20,352 nucleotides of DNA. It comes from JAVBOW01 sp031551595. GTDB lineage: Bacteria; Bacteroidota; Bacteroidia; Bacteroidales; Rikenellaceae. The DNA lies in contig JAVBNK010000008.1 of NCBI GenBank assembly GCA_031551595.1, positions 1-20,352 on the forward strand, written 5' to 3'. A program made the translations under genes and the position numbers. This document shows positions 6,141 through 13,664 of the stretch, piece by piece. Position 1 is the first letter of the stretch. Every line of letters begins with the position of its first letter. The notes below the pieces were generated by a model that saw only the letters and a list, made by a program, of their open reading frames with translations, did not search any database and was not told the DNA's origin.

Positions 6141-6181
6141 CCTGTGGTGTCGTTTTTTTGTCGTTATTGTCGGGCGCTGCG

Positions 6182-6472
6182 TCAGCGCCTGTTCTTCAGC
6201 AGTTCCTTGATGTCGCCCCGCATCTCTCGCAGGTCGGTCTGGATCGATGAGAACTGGAGCATGGTGGCCTCGAACACCGACTTGTCGAGTTTCATGGCGT
6301 TGATCCTGTCGTACTGATCCTGGAGCTTGAGTTCGAGCATCAGGCACCGCTCTTTCAGCTCGGCCACATGGGCGACGTTGTTCAGGTGTTGGACATACAT
6401 GGTGACCAGGAAGGAGATCACGATGATGATCACTTTAAGGTTGTGCAGCACAAAGTCTTTAATTGAACTCAT
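6182..6472 (-). CDS. Small single-pass membrane protein with coiled coil
   Basis: Ninety-six residues starting MSSIKDFVLHNLKVIIIVISF. One membrane helix (about residues 12-30) is followed by a heptad-like charged region (ELKERCLMLELKLQDQYDRI and the C-terminal TDLREMRGDIKELLKNRR). The ATG at 6472 overlaps the stop of the upstream gene by 14 bases and is preferred to the ATG at 6514. Such anchor-plus-coiled-coil proteins are common beside phage lysis genes (Rz- or haemolysin XhlA-like). The resemblance here is in architecture only, and function is unproven. Confidence 0.6.
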   Translation of the reverse strand: MSSIKDFVLHNLKVIIIVISFLVTMYVQHLNNVAHVAELKERCLMLELKLQDQYDRINAMKLDKSVFEATMLQFSSIQTDLREMRGDIKELLKNRR

Positions 6473-6650
6473 TACTTGTTTGAAATAGAATGGTGAAGGC
6501 TTCATATACGGCATGTATTAGCTTGGCAGCGGCATCGCTGTCGCGGATCAGTCCATACGCTACAAGGCCGACAGTCAAAACAATGTAGATCACCCTTTCC
6601 ACCCTTGCCCAACGGAGGACTTTACCCGTCTTCGTTCTTTTCTCTCGCAT
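6459..6650 (-). CDS. Small membrane protein, possible holin-like
   Basis: Sixty-three residues: a strongly basic N-terminus (MREKRTKTGKVLRWARVER), one membrane helix (VIYIVLTVGLVAYGLI, about 20-35), then an amphipathic helix (AAKLIHAVYEAFTILFQ). This could be a small holin or a holin partner, given its size and its place among other small membrane proteins, but no family is recognised. It overlaps the terminase small subunit gene by 29 bases upstream and the next gene by 14 bases downstream, so the whole group is tightly coupled. Confidence 0.55.
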   Translation of the reverse strand: MREKRTKTGKVLRWARVERVIYIVLTVGLVAYGLIRDSDAAAKLIHAVYEAFTILFQTSNEFN

Positions 6651-7116
6651 CGGGTACCACCACGTTGAAGATCACATTCCCGTCGGCTCCCTCCACCCGC
6701 AAGCGGCTTTCGTTGGCGTTTTTGATCGGATAGAGTTCCATCAGGGCTTTGGCCGCGTTTACCGAAACGGCCCGCAGCGGCGCCGGGGAGAGGTCGATCC
6801 CGAACTTGTCGGTGAAGGTGGCCGAGGCTGTCTCCTCCATTACCGCCTTGAGGGTTTCGGCGACCTGCAACTTGATGGCGATGTGCTCGGTTTCGGTCTG
6901 GAGTGTCCGCGCCAGTTCTTTGATCCTGGACGCCACGGCGGTCCTGTCGAGTAGCCGGCGGCTTTCCTGCTCCGCATCCGTGCGATCCGTTGCGCCGAAC
7001 GCCCTGGCGAAACACTTCTCCCGCTTTCCGGCATACTCGCGTCCGCCGTAAACGAACAGGTGGCAGAAATCTTCCTGCTGTGGGGTGAGAATGTCGTCTA
7101 TGTCCTGTCTTTCCAT
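6622..7116 (-). CDS. Phage terminase small subunit
   Basis: The 164-residue protein begins MERQDIDDILTPQQEDFCHLF. The LTPQQxxFxxxY/F opening followed by helices (GKREKCFARAFG, ESRRLLDRTAVASRIKEL) is typical of terminase small subunits, which recognise the phage packaging site and load the large ATPase. A middle segment (FTDKFGIDLSPAPLRAVSVN, KALMELYPIK) and a hydrophobic C-terminal strand (GNVIFNVVVPDAREK) also fit the phage-type family. I chose the ATG at 7116 over the TTG at 7125. The T-run of the upstream terminator ends about 10 bases before this ATG, so either transcription reads through or a promoter overlaps the terminator. No large terminase subunit is in the window. The next genes downstream encode small membrane proteins, so packaging genes must lie elsewhere. 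Confidence 0.75.
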   Translation of the reverse strand: MERQDIDDILTPQQEDFCHLFVYGGREYAGKREKCFARAFGATDRTDAEQESRRLLDRTAVASRIKELARTLQTETEHIAIKLQVAETLKAVMEETASATFTDKFGIDLSPAPLRAVSVNAAKALMELYPIKNANESRLRVEGADGNVIFNVVVPDAREKNEDG

Positions 7117-7125
7117 CGTCGTCAA

Positions 7126-7157
7126 TAAAAAACCCGAATGAAAACATCCGGGCTTTC
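7126..7157 (-). terminator. Intrinsic terminator closing the replication operon
   Basis: On the minus strand AAGCCCGGATG, a TTTT loop and CATTCGGGTT form a GC-rich hairpin of about 10 pairs followed by TTTTTTATT. It lies about 20 bases after the stop of the 89-residue gene and just before the terminase small subunit. The complementary direction lacks a good T-run, so it acts on minus-strand transcripts. Confidence 0.85.
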
Positions 7158-7175
7158 ACTCTATTAAGAAGTAGG

Positions 7176-7445
7176 TCATTCCTTCGCAGGTGGTTTTATA
7201 AATTCGGCCTTTTGCCCGATCAGTTGGTCCATGAGGGCCTGGTAGAAGACGTCGGCAATGCCATTGGCACACGCTTCGGCATCGGCCAGTGAGTTGATTA
7301 GTCGCATGTTGAATGAGATGGCCACGTCGAATCCGGAGATGATGGCCAGATATTCGTTCCCGTCGTAGTTCAGCACGCCGTAGATGACCCGGTCGGCCTG
7401 CGTGAAGGTTACGGTCTGCTCCAGCGCTCTTTCGATTTCGTCCAT
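7176..7445 (-). CDS. Hypothetical protein (89 aa)
   Basis: This small acidic protein begins MDEIERALEQTVTFTQADRV and continues with YGVLNYDGNEYLAIISGFDV and FNMRLINSLADAEACANGIA. It looks like a compact alpha/beta domain with no membrane segment. I recognise no family. It is the last gene before the terminator, 4 bases after the exonuclease stop, so it belongs to the replication operon and may be an accessory replication protein; that is inference from position only. Confidence 0.65.
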   Translation of the reverse strand: MDEIERALEQTVTFTQADRVIYGVLNYDGNEYLAIISGFDVAISFNMRLINSLADAEACANGIADVFYQALMDQLIGQKAEFIKPPAKE

Positions 7446-7449
7446 GCCA

Positions 7450-8220
7450 TCAGATTTTGAAGTGGTTGCGTGTCTTTTCCGGTTTGGTCAGGCGGATGTC
7501 CGCGCCCTCGCCGTTGCGCAGCCGGGCGGAGCATAGCTGTGCGATGTTCAGGGTGGCCGTCACGTCGGCGTCGGCGTCGTGGGCATCGTCGAGCTCGATG
7601 CCGAACCGCTCGGCGATCAGTTCGAGTTTGTACGAGGCCACGGTCGGATCGGCGGCGAAAGTCAGCCGGGCCAGATCTATCGTGTCGATGTAGTGGGGCT
7701 GGAAGTTGCCGTAAAAATCCCGGTGACCGGCAAACGTTTTTTCGAACTGGGGGAGCATCCCGGCGTAGTTCATCAGTTGTTGCAGGAAGGCGATGTCGAA
7801 AGGGATGTTCTGCCCGATCAGCACCGGCTTGCATTGGGCGCCCCGGGTCAGGGCGGCGCCTTCGCCCAGGCGGATCACGTCGGCGGCCACCTCTTTCAGG
7901 TCGAGTCCGGATCTGTAGAGTGTATCCATCGTGACACCCGAATACTCCAGGGCCGCCTTCTGGTAGTCCATCAGTTCGCCGGCCCTGGCCTGCTCCAGGT
8001 CGTGTTTGGTTTTAAGCACCTTGCGCTTGGACTGGCCCAGCTCCTGTTTGCCGTAGGGATAGATGTATTTCACATAGCGGTCGATGACCTGCCAGGTGTC
8101 GAAGCGCACCGACTGGAGGGCGATCTGGGTGCAGGCACACCGGGAAGCGTCCAGCCCCCCGGTTTCGAAGTCGAGGACGACGCCCGTATATATTTTGGCT
8201 ATTTCAACAGGCGTTCCCAT
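7450..8220 (-). CDS. DEDDh 3'-5' exonuclease (DnaQ-like)
   Basis: All three exonuclease motifs are visible: Exo I VVLDFETGGLD (D17, E19), Exo II GQNIPFDIAFL (D142) and Exo III HDADADV (H214, D219), with the His-x4-Asp form of the DEDDh class. This is the fold of the PolIII epsilon proofreading subunit, which removes mismatched 3' ends using two metal ions. At 256 residues it is close to the usual size and has an extra segment between Exo I and Exo II (about residues 50-115). It lies two genes downstream of the split C-family polymerase, whose PHP domain looks inactive, so proofreading in trans is likely. Its start overlaps the end of the guanylate-kinase-like gene by 22 bases. Confidence 0.88.
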   Translation of the reverse strand: MGTPVEIAKIYTGVVLDFETGGLDASRCACTQIALQSVRFDTWQVIDRYVKYIYPYGKQELGQSKRKVLKTKHDLEQARAGELMDYQKAALEYSGVTMDTLYRSGLDLKEVAADVIRLGEGAALTRGAQCKPVLIGQNIPFDIAFLQQLMNYAGMLPQFEKTFAGHRDFYGNFQPHYIDTIDLARLTFAADPTVASYKLELIAERFGIELDDAHDADADVTATLNIAQLCSARLRNGEGADIRLTKPEKTRNHFKI

Positions 8221-8735
8221 GCGTTGAATTTTAAGATTTCCGAAAGGATGGCATTCTCGAACTCGGCCTGCGTCCCGTCGTTGTGGATCACATGGTCGAT
8301 CAGGGCGTAGTCTATGGGCTTGCGGCAGCGGTCGCGTTCGATGCGCCGGGGATCGATGCCGCGCCCCAAGCGGGATTGAGGGCTGCTCTGCACATACACG
8401 GTCACCACGTCGTAGTCGCCCCCGGCGGTTCCCTTCAACGCCTCGATGCCGTTCTCGTCCACCACGTAGGAGCAGAAGCCCGACGCGGGCAGTTGGTTTT
8501 TCAGGGAGAAATACTCGTATTCCCCGAAACGGGTATAGGTCAGCATCTCATGGCGGTCGAAGCGGGCGGCGTCCCGGATAAAGAAGTAATCTTCGCCCGC
8601 GACCTCCTCCGGGCGCTGCGGCCTGGTGGTGTGGGAAATAATCGCGGGTACGCTCAACTCATTTTGCAGGAATCGGGTCATAAAGGTTTTGCCGGAACCG
8701 GAGGGGCCTGCAATGGCAATGATGGTGGGTTTCAC
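8199..8735 (-). CDS. Guanylate-kinase-like P-loop protein
   Basis: The P-loop GPSGSGKT (residues 9-16) is followed by SHTTRPQRPEEVAGEDYFFI, matching the guanylate kinase signature (S-x-T-T-R-x-x-R-xx-E-xx-G-xx-Y-x-F). The enzyme would phosphorylate GMP/dGMP with ATP for nucleotide supply. The 178-residue length fits, although the C-terminal part (RIERDRCRKPIDYALIDHVI) is more divergent than in bacterial enzymes. It starts with GTG at 8735, directly after the TAA of the polymerase gene, and overlaps the exonuclease gene by 22 bases at its end. Kinases of this type recur in large phages, but the substrate here is inferred from the signature alone. Confidence 0.8.
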   Translation of the reverse strand: MKPTIIAIAGPSGSGKTFMTRFLQNELSVPAIISHTTRPQRPEEVAGEDYFFIRDAARFDRHEMLTYTRFGEYEYFSLKNQLPASGFCSYVVDENGIEALKGTAGGDYDVVTVYVQSSPQSRLGRGIDPRRIERDRCRKPIDYALIDHVIHNDGTQAEFENAILSEILKFNAWERLLK

Positions 8736-10913
8736 TTACACATGGGTTATGATTGAAGAATTAAAGGTGTTCAGGGTATTGGTGCCGCAATAGTCGCTGT
8801 ACCGGATCACCGCCGTGGCGATGATGATCCGGTCTTTCAGTCCGCCGATCCGGTCTTTATGCTGCACGAGGAAATCATTCCAGCAGACCAATTCGCACAG
8901 GTCGTTGTTCTGCTGAAGTTTGAGTTTGACGAAGGGTTTTCGCTCTCCGGTCATCTTGTCCTTGTAGGACAGTTCCTCAACGTCGATGACCGTGGCGCAA
9001 ACCGCGATTCTGCGCCCCTCGTTCTCCATGATGAGCGCATCCCGCAGGGTCATCCAGGAGGCTTTGCCGCGGATCTTGTCACGCACCTCGTTCTGGTCGT
9101 AAATGCGCCGGTAGTCGATCTGCCCGATGCCCGACACCTCGATCTGGCGTACCGACCAGAAGTAGTATTTGTCGGTGGCCTCCGAGGGGAAGTCCTCTTT
9201 GGGCAGTTCAAAACCCAGTTCACGGGCGGCGCGTTGCAGGATGCCCAAACGGTCGGTGAGGGCTTCGACCTTTTCCACTTTGTCGAAACATCCGGCCAGA
9301 ACGAGGTTCTTGATGTGGCGGGCGTTGACCGGAACCCGGACGGCTTCTTCGGCGTTGTCCGGATCGTCCCAGAATTCATACTTTCTGAGTTTATAGCGGA
9401 AGATGCGGTGGATGAAGTTGCTTATCGAGGTAAACCGGCCGCCCCGGTTGCGTTCGGCGATGATGTATTCGACCGTCTTTATCCCGCACATGCGGATTCG
9501 GCCGAGCGACCAGAAGATTTCATCTGTGCGATAGTCTGTATAGAACTCGACGCCCGAATGGTTGATCTCCGGGGGGACGATCTTGGCCCGGCTGCATTGT
9601 TCCATTTCGGACATCAGGGTGGCGATCTCTTTGTCTTCGGCGAACTGAAGGGCGACCGTATAGAAAGCCGTCGGGTAGTTGGCCTTCAGCCAGGCGCCTA
9701 CATAGCCTGTGATGGCGTATGCGGTGGCGTGCGACTTGTTGAACAGGTAGCTGCCGGCGCTTTCCATTAATTCCCATATCGCATTAGCGTCCTCATTCGG
9801 GCAACCTCTCTCTTTTGCCCCGGCCATAAACTTCTCCTTCATCGAGTGAATGGCATCAACCTTCTTCTTGGAGATCAGTTTGACCAGACTCACACCGTCG
9901 CCCAGGGTAAATCCTCCTACCTCTCTAACAATTTGGCTTACTTGCTCTTGGTAAATTAATTGAGCGTAAGTGGATTGCAATGCATCATAAGTACCCCATA
10001 AATAGACTGGGGCTACTTCGCCGAGTTTACAGCGCAGGTAGTTTTCCGTAGCTCCCGATTCGAGCGTGGCGGGACGGTAGAGGGCGTTGGCAGCGATCAG
10101 GTCATTGATGCAGAAAGGGCGCATATCCATAAGATAGCGGGTCATACCACGGGAACTTAACTGGAAGACATTCGCTGTGTGCCCTTCCGAAAGCAACCGG
10201 TAGGTCTTCTCGTCGTTCAGGTCGCTGCGGACGACACCTTCGAACGAAATGTCGGCGTTATAGATCCGGTTTGCCTCGTTGATCACCGTTTGGAGTTTGG
10301 TCAGTTCCTTAATGCCCAGGCAGTCATTCTTGAGCAATCCCACCTCGTCGAGCGAGTAGCCGTCCAGCTCGGAAACCAGGGTGTCATCCACCTTTTTTAT
10401 GGGAGTGTAGTCGAAACACTCGGCTGGTTCCCCGTCCCGCGTTTGCGGCGTGATGAGGATGGCTGAGGCATGAATCGAAGCCGAGCGGGGCTGTCCGAGC
10501 AGGCCGCGCAGGTCCTCGATGACCAACGGGTAATCCTGGATGAATTTGCGTACCTTGCTATTGGTGGCGGCCAGTTGGAAGAGTTCGGTCCATCCCGATT
10601 TATCGTCCTCGATAATCGCGGTGATGTAGTTGACCACCGCCACCGGAACTTTATGCACCCTGGCCACATCTTTCAGGCAGGCTTTTAGCTTGAGGGTACT
10701 GAACGTACCGGCGGAGAACACGCGTTGCATTCCGTCTTTGTTGTTCCGGCGCTCCAGGTACTCTTTTACTTCCTGCCGTCGATCGCTCTGGTAATCGACG
10801 TCCACATCGGCCAGAACGCGCCCCGGCCCTTGCCGGTATCCCTGATCGACACTAAAATCCAGGGCGCTGGCCGCCTGTTTCGGCGTTGCCGATTGTATGC
10901 TTATGATCTTCAT
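8736..10913 (-). CDS. dnaE: DNA polymerase III alpha, C-terminal part of a split gene
   Basis: It begins MKIISIQSATPKQAASALDF and reaches RVLADVDVDYQSDRR, the catalytic PDxDxD motif (D36, D38, D40). The third catalytic aspartate is D197 in LLKNDCLGI. Further C-family landmarks follow: SIHASAILITP (146-156), NALYRPATLESG (277-288), YQEQVSQI (321-328), FNKSHATAYA (391-400) and GAWLKANYPTAF. The end (about 630-725) looks like an OB fold (RRIAVCATVIDVEEL, FVKLKLQQNNDLCELVCW). It extends DNA at the phage fork with the product of the adjacent gene 10921-12627, which carries the first half of the palm. The ATG at 10913 is 7 bases after that gene's stop and in a different frame, so a simple stop read-through cannot join them. 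Confidence 0.88.
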   Translation of the reverse strand: MKIISIQSATPKQAASALDFSVDQGYRQGPGRVLADVDVDYQSDRRQEVKEYLERRNNKDGMQRVFSAGTFSTLKLKACLKDVARVHKVPVAVVNYITAIIEDDKSGWTELFQLAATNSKVRKFIQDYPLVIEDLRGLLGQPRSASIHASAILITPQTRDGEPAECFDYTPIKKVDDTLVSELDGYSLDEVGLLKNDCLGIKELTKLQTVINEANRIYNADISFEGVVRSDLNDEKTYRLLSEGHTANVFQLSSRGMTRYLMDMRPFCINDLIAANALYRPATLESGATENYLRCKLGEVAPVYLWGTYDALQSTYAQLIYQEQVSQIVREVGGFTLGDGVSLVKLISKKKVDAIHSMKEKFMAGAKERGCPNEDANAIWELMESAGSYLFNKSHATAYAITGYVGAWLKANYPTAFYTVALQFAEDKEIATLMSEMEQCSRAKIVPPEINHSGVEFYTDYRTDEIFWSLGRIRMCGIKTVEYIIAERNRGGRFTSISNFIHRIFRYKLRKYEFWDDPDNAEEAVRVPVNARHIKNLVLAGCFDKVEKVEALTDRLGILQRAARELGFELPKEDFPSEATDKYYFWSVRQIEVSGIGQIDYRRIYDQNEVRDKIRGKASWMTLRDALIMENEGRRIAVCATVIDVEELSYKDKMTGERKPFVKLKLQQNNDLCELVCWNDFLVQHKDRIGGLKDRIIIATAVIRYSDYCGTNTLNTFNSSIITHV

Positions 10914-10920
10914 GACGATA

Positions 10921-12627
10921 CTATCTGTTGATTATGAAAAGTATGTCCCGGTTGTCGAAGACCGCCTCGTCGCCCGGGATCAGTTCATCGGCATAGGTCA
11001 CGACCTCCTCTGAGTTGCGTTTGACCAGCAGCCGGGCATCTTTGTCGATGCGCAGGCGTTTGCCGTTCTCCAACTCTACCTCAACGTAGTGCCTGGAGTC
11101 CAGGTCGCCTGCGAACCGGGTGACCTGCGCCGGAAACAGTCCCGCTCTCTCAGGCAGCAGGAACCGCTCGAAGAGCAGGTCGTATTTGATCGGATCGATC
11201 AGCGTGATGCCGAGCAGGAACATGGCCAGGCTGCCTCCGGCACTTCCGCGACCGCAACCCACCAGGATGTCGTTCGCCCGCGCCCAATTCACGGTGTCGT
11301 ACTGGATCAGCATGTAGTCCACGTTATCCGTGCTTTCCAGGATGTAGATTTCATGTTCCAGGCGCTTGCGGTATTGCTCCTCCTTCCCCGCAGGGACAAG
11401 CCTTTTGAACCCTTCTTCCAGGAGCCTCAAAAACATCGTATGGCTATCGCCATATTCTTTGACCTCGGCTTGGGTCAGGTCGTAGCGGGGCATGAAGCAT
11501 TTTTCGGTTTCATACCTGGCTGTCGCCCCCTCGGCTATCCTGACTGTGTTACAGCACATCCTCTCGAACAGTTTTCCCACATTCCATCGGCCATGGTCGA
11601 ACAGTGGCCACAACACGGCCAGGTGTTCGTCCACATCCTTATAGTATTGCTCCTCGCTCTGCTCGTGGGCTGCGCCGCTGGCGATCTTGTTCAGGATGAT
11701 CTTATTGCGTGCATCGTCCTTATCCAGGTAGTAGCTGTCGCAGATCAGCACCGGCTCGATGACGAAGCGATCGGTATCCGGCAGGTAGAAGTTTTCAAAA
11801 TAATGCCTTGCGGCCTCCAGCACGGGCACGTCGAGGCGGTCGGCCTTATACTCCGTTGGATCGACCTGGTAGTACACCTGCTCGAACGCCTCCTCGAATT
11901 GCATCACCACATGGGGGCTGCGGGTCATCCATTCCGGGGAGAGTTTGCCCATCACCAGCACGTTGCCCACTGCGTAGTGCAGTAGGGTCTCAGCGCTGAT
12001 CTTGTTGTCGGGGCTGTCTACCATGATCTGTTTCTGGACGCGCAGCAGGTTCCGTAATCCCTGTTGGGATTGGCAGTATATCTTCGCCTCGACATCATCC
12101 CCCTCGTATTCGAAAGTGAAAGTGTAGCCGAAGATGTGTTTCATACCGGCCTTGGCGCACTCCTTTTGCAGTTCAAGGGTTCCAGCCATCGAGTTACAGT
12201 CACAGATTCCCAAGGCCGAATGCCCCAGGTATTTTGCCTTTCGTACCCATTGAGCAATATCGCCCGATCCGTTGAGTAATTCGTAGGAGGTATGGACGCC
12301 CAGGTTGACAAAAGGCACGTCGATGGCCGTAGTCCGCCTTTGACCGACGTACTTCAGGATATTGAATCTAAATTCCTCGCGCAGGTCATAGTAATACCAG
12401 TTGTCCCCGAAAGGGAAGGTGACGTAGTGGATGCCCTCTCCGATCAGCACGGCGGGGTCTTCCATCAGGTTGAACTGCACTTGTCCGTCCACCGTGCGGA
12501 AAATGCTTTTTACTCCGGACAGGTCGGCCAGGAACATCCTGCCCAGTCCGGGTATTTCCACCACCTCGCTATCGACAGGGCGGTAGGTTATCTTTTGCGT
12601 GTCGAGCCACGCCACCAATTCGTTCAT
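10921..12627 (-). CDS. dnaE: DNA polymerase III alpha, N-terminal part of a split gene
   Basis: An extra N-terminal region (1-105) precedes a PHP domain at about 106-190 (NLGVHTSYELLNG, residues 108-120; LGICDCNSMAG). Normal PHP metal ligands HxH and TDHG are replaced by NLG and CDCN, so this domain is probably inactive. The palm begins with DILVGCGRGSAGGSL (GCGRGS at 457-462) and LLFERFLLPER (to 494). The last 74 residues depart from the family: HYVEVELENGKRLRIDKDAR and VVTYADELIPGDEAVF resemble the beta-rich Hint/intein fold, but there is no starting Cys. It ends just before the catalytic aspartates, which are in the next gene. It overlaps the primase gene by four bases (ATGA). Confidence 0.85.
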   Translation of the reverse strand: MNELVAWLDTQKITYRPVDSEVVEIPGLGRMFLADLSGVKSIFRTVDGQVQFNLMEDPAVLIGEGIHYVTFPFGDNWYYYDLREEFRFNILKYVGQRRTTAIDVPFVNLGVHTSYELLNGSGDIAQWVRKAKYLGHSALGICDCNSMAGTLELQKECAKAGMKHIFGYTFTFEYEGDDVEAKIYCQSQQGLRNLLRVQKQIMVDSPDNKISAETLLHYAVGNVLVMGKLSPEWMTRSPHVVMQFEEAFEQVYYQVDPTEYKADRLDVPVLEAARHYFENFYLPDTDRFVIEPVLICDSYYLDKDDARNKIILNKIASGAAHEQSEEQYYKDVDEHLAVLWPLFDHGRWNVGKLFERMCCNTVRIAEGATARYETEKCFMPRYDLTQAEVKEYGDSHTMFLRLLEEGFKRLVPAGKEEQYRKRLEHEIYILESTDNVDYMLIQYDTVNWARANDILVGCGRGSAGGSLAMFLLGITLIDPIKYDLLFERFLLPERAGLFPAQVTRFAGDLDSRHYVEVELENGKRLRIDKDARLLVKRNSEEVVTYADELIPGDEAVFDNRDILFIINR

Positions 12628-13661
12628 GGTTGCTGTATTTTATTGATTTTGTATTCCACCGGTGTTCGTAGCCGATAGGCGAAAATTTGGTAAATCTCCT
12701 GCGGGGTCATATCGTCCCAGTCCTTCGATGCGTGGGGAATGTCGGCCACCAGAACGTTGAAAAAGGGGGTGAGCTGCGAGGCCGTTTTGTTGATGGCCTC
12801 CACCGCATCGGGGTCGTAGCCGATCACGATGGTTTCGACCCCCTTGGATTGGAGTCTGTAAATCTGGGTACGGGATATTTTCTTGCCGAAGGTGGCCACC
12901 GCCGCGATGTGCCGGTTGTCGTACAGGTCGAGCTTGCGTGTGAGCGAAACCACGTCGAATATCCCCTCGACCAGCACCACAGTGTCCGTCTGCTCCTCGA
13001 TCACCGCGTCGTAGTTGTAGAGCAGCCTGATGAAGTCGTTCTGGGTCGAGTTGCGGAACCGCAGGATTCTATACTCACCGTTAGCCTTCGCTTTGCGGTT
13101 ATGGATATCGATCTGCTCCTTGCTCCAGGTGTGGCGGGCGACGTAGCCCACCACGTCCCCCCGGTCGATCACCGGAAAGACCACATAGTCCGTGAAACGG
13201 CGGTTGAGTTTGCCGGTGGTGCCTGCCGGAAAATATTCATAGTCGTCCGCGGTAAACCCGCGCTCCTTCAGGTAGGGGTGCAGGAAACACCGTTTGTAGA
13301 AGTCGGGCAACCCGACCACATCGAGGCTGTCATCGATCTCTTCTTCGGTTTCCAGGGGGAATAGGAGGTTTGTGTCGAGGGCTGCCGCAGGGTCGGTGGT
13401 CGGGGTGACCATCAGATCCATCCGGCCGATGGCTTCGAGCAGCTTTTCGAGCGTCTTGGTCGAAGCCCCGCAACTGAAGCAATGCGACATGAACGGCTTG
13501 CGCTTCTCCGTTTCGCGGCCGATGTAGATTCCATATTTGCCCTCCTTGCCGCAGAAGGGGCAACGGGCGACCAGGTTCTTGCCCCCGCCGTCCGGCCTGG
13601 CACCGAGTTCGCGGCCGATTTCCGCGACCAGGTAATCTGTTTCCGATCTTGAAAGTCCCAT
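12624..13661 (-). CDS. dnaG: DnaG-type primase
   Basis: A 345-residue protein with an N-terminal zinc ribbon (C34, C37 in CPFC and C61, C64 in CFSC, H60 adjacent) that reads template DNA. A RNA polymerase-like core follows, including RRFTDYVVFPVIDRGDVVGY. The TOPRIM domain carries LVEGIFDV (231-237, E232), ATFGK and GYDPDA (D283, D285). This is the enzyme that makes RNA primers for the lagging strand. It is shorter than bacterial DnaG (about 600 residues) and lacks the C-terminal helicase-interaction domain, as is common in phage primases. It lies between the helicase and polymerase genes, with a 4-base overlap to the polymerase, so the replisome genes form one unit. Confidence 0.9.
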   Translation of the reverse strand: MGLSRSETDYLVAEIGRELGARPDGGGKNLVARCPFCGKEGKYGIYIGRETEKRKPFMSHCFSCGASTKTLEKLLEAIGRMDLMVTPTTDPAAALDTNLLFPLETEEEIDDSLDVVGLPDFYKRCFLHPYLKERGFTADDYEYFPAGTTGKLNRRFTDYVVFPVIDRGDVVGYVARHTWSKEQIDIHNRKAKANGEYRILRFRNSTQNDFIRLLYNYDAVIEEQTDTVVLVEGIFDVVSLTRKLDLYDNRHIAAVATFGKKISRTQIYRLQSKGVETIVIGYDPDAVEAINKTASQLTPFFNVLVADIPHASKDWDDMTPQEIYQIFAYRLRTPVEYKINKIQQP

Positions 13662-13664
13662 CTC

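Noticed and set aside
6141..6347. N-terminal extension of the 70-residue protein
   Set aside because: It overlaps the neighbouring membrane protein gene, has shadow-like composition, and a double ATG after CCACAGG gives a better start.
10850..11150. A functional trans-splicing split intein joining the two polymerase halves, as in cyanobacterial DnaE
   Set aside because: The upstream tail has no starting Cys or Ser block A, and the downstream head has no HN|C block before the palm sequence, so only a Hint-like remnant is supported.
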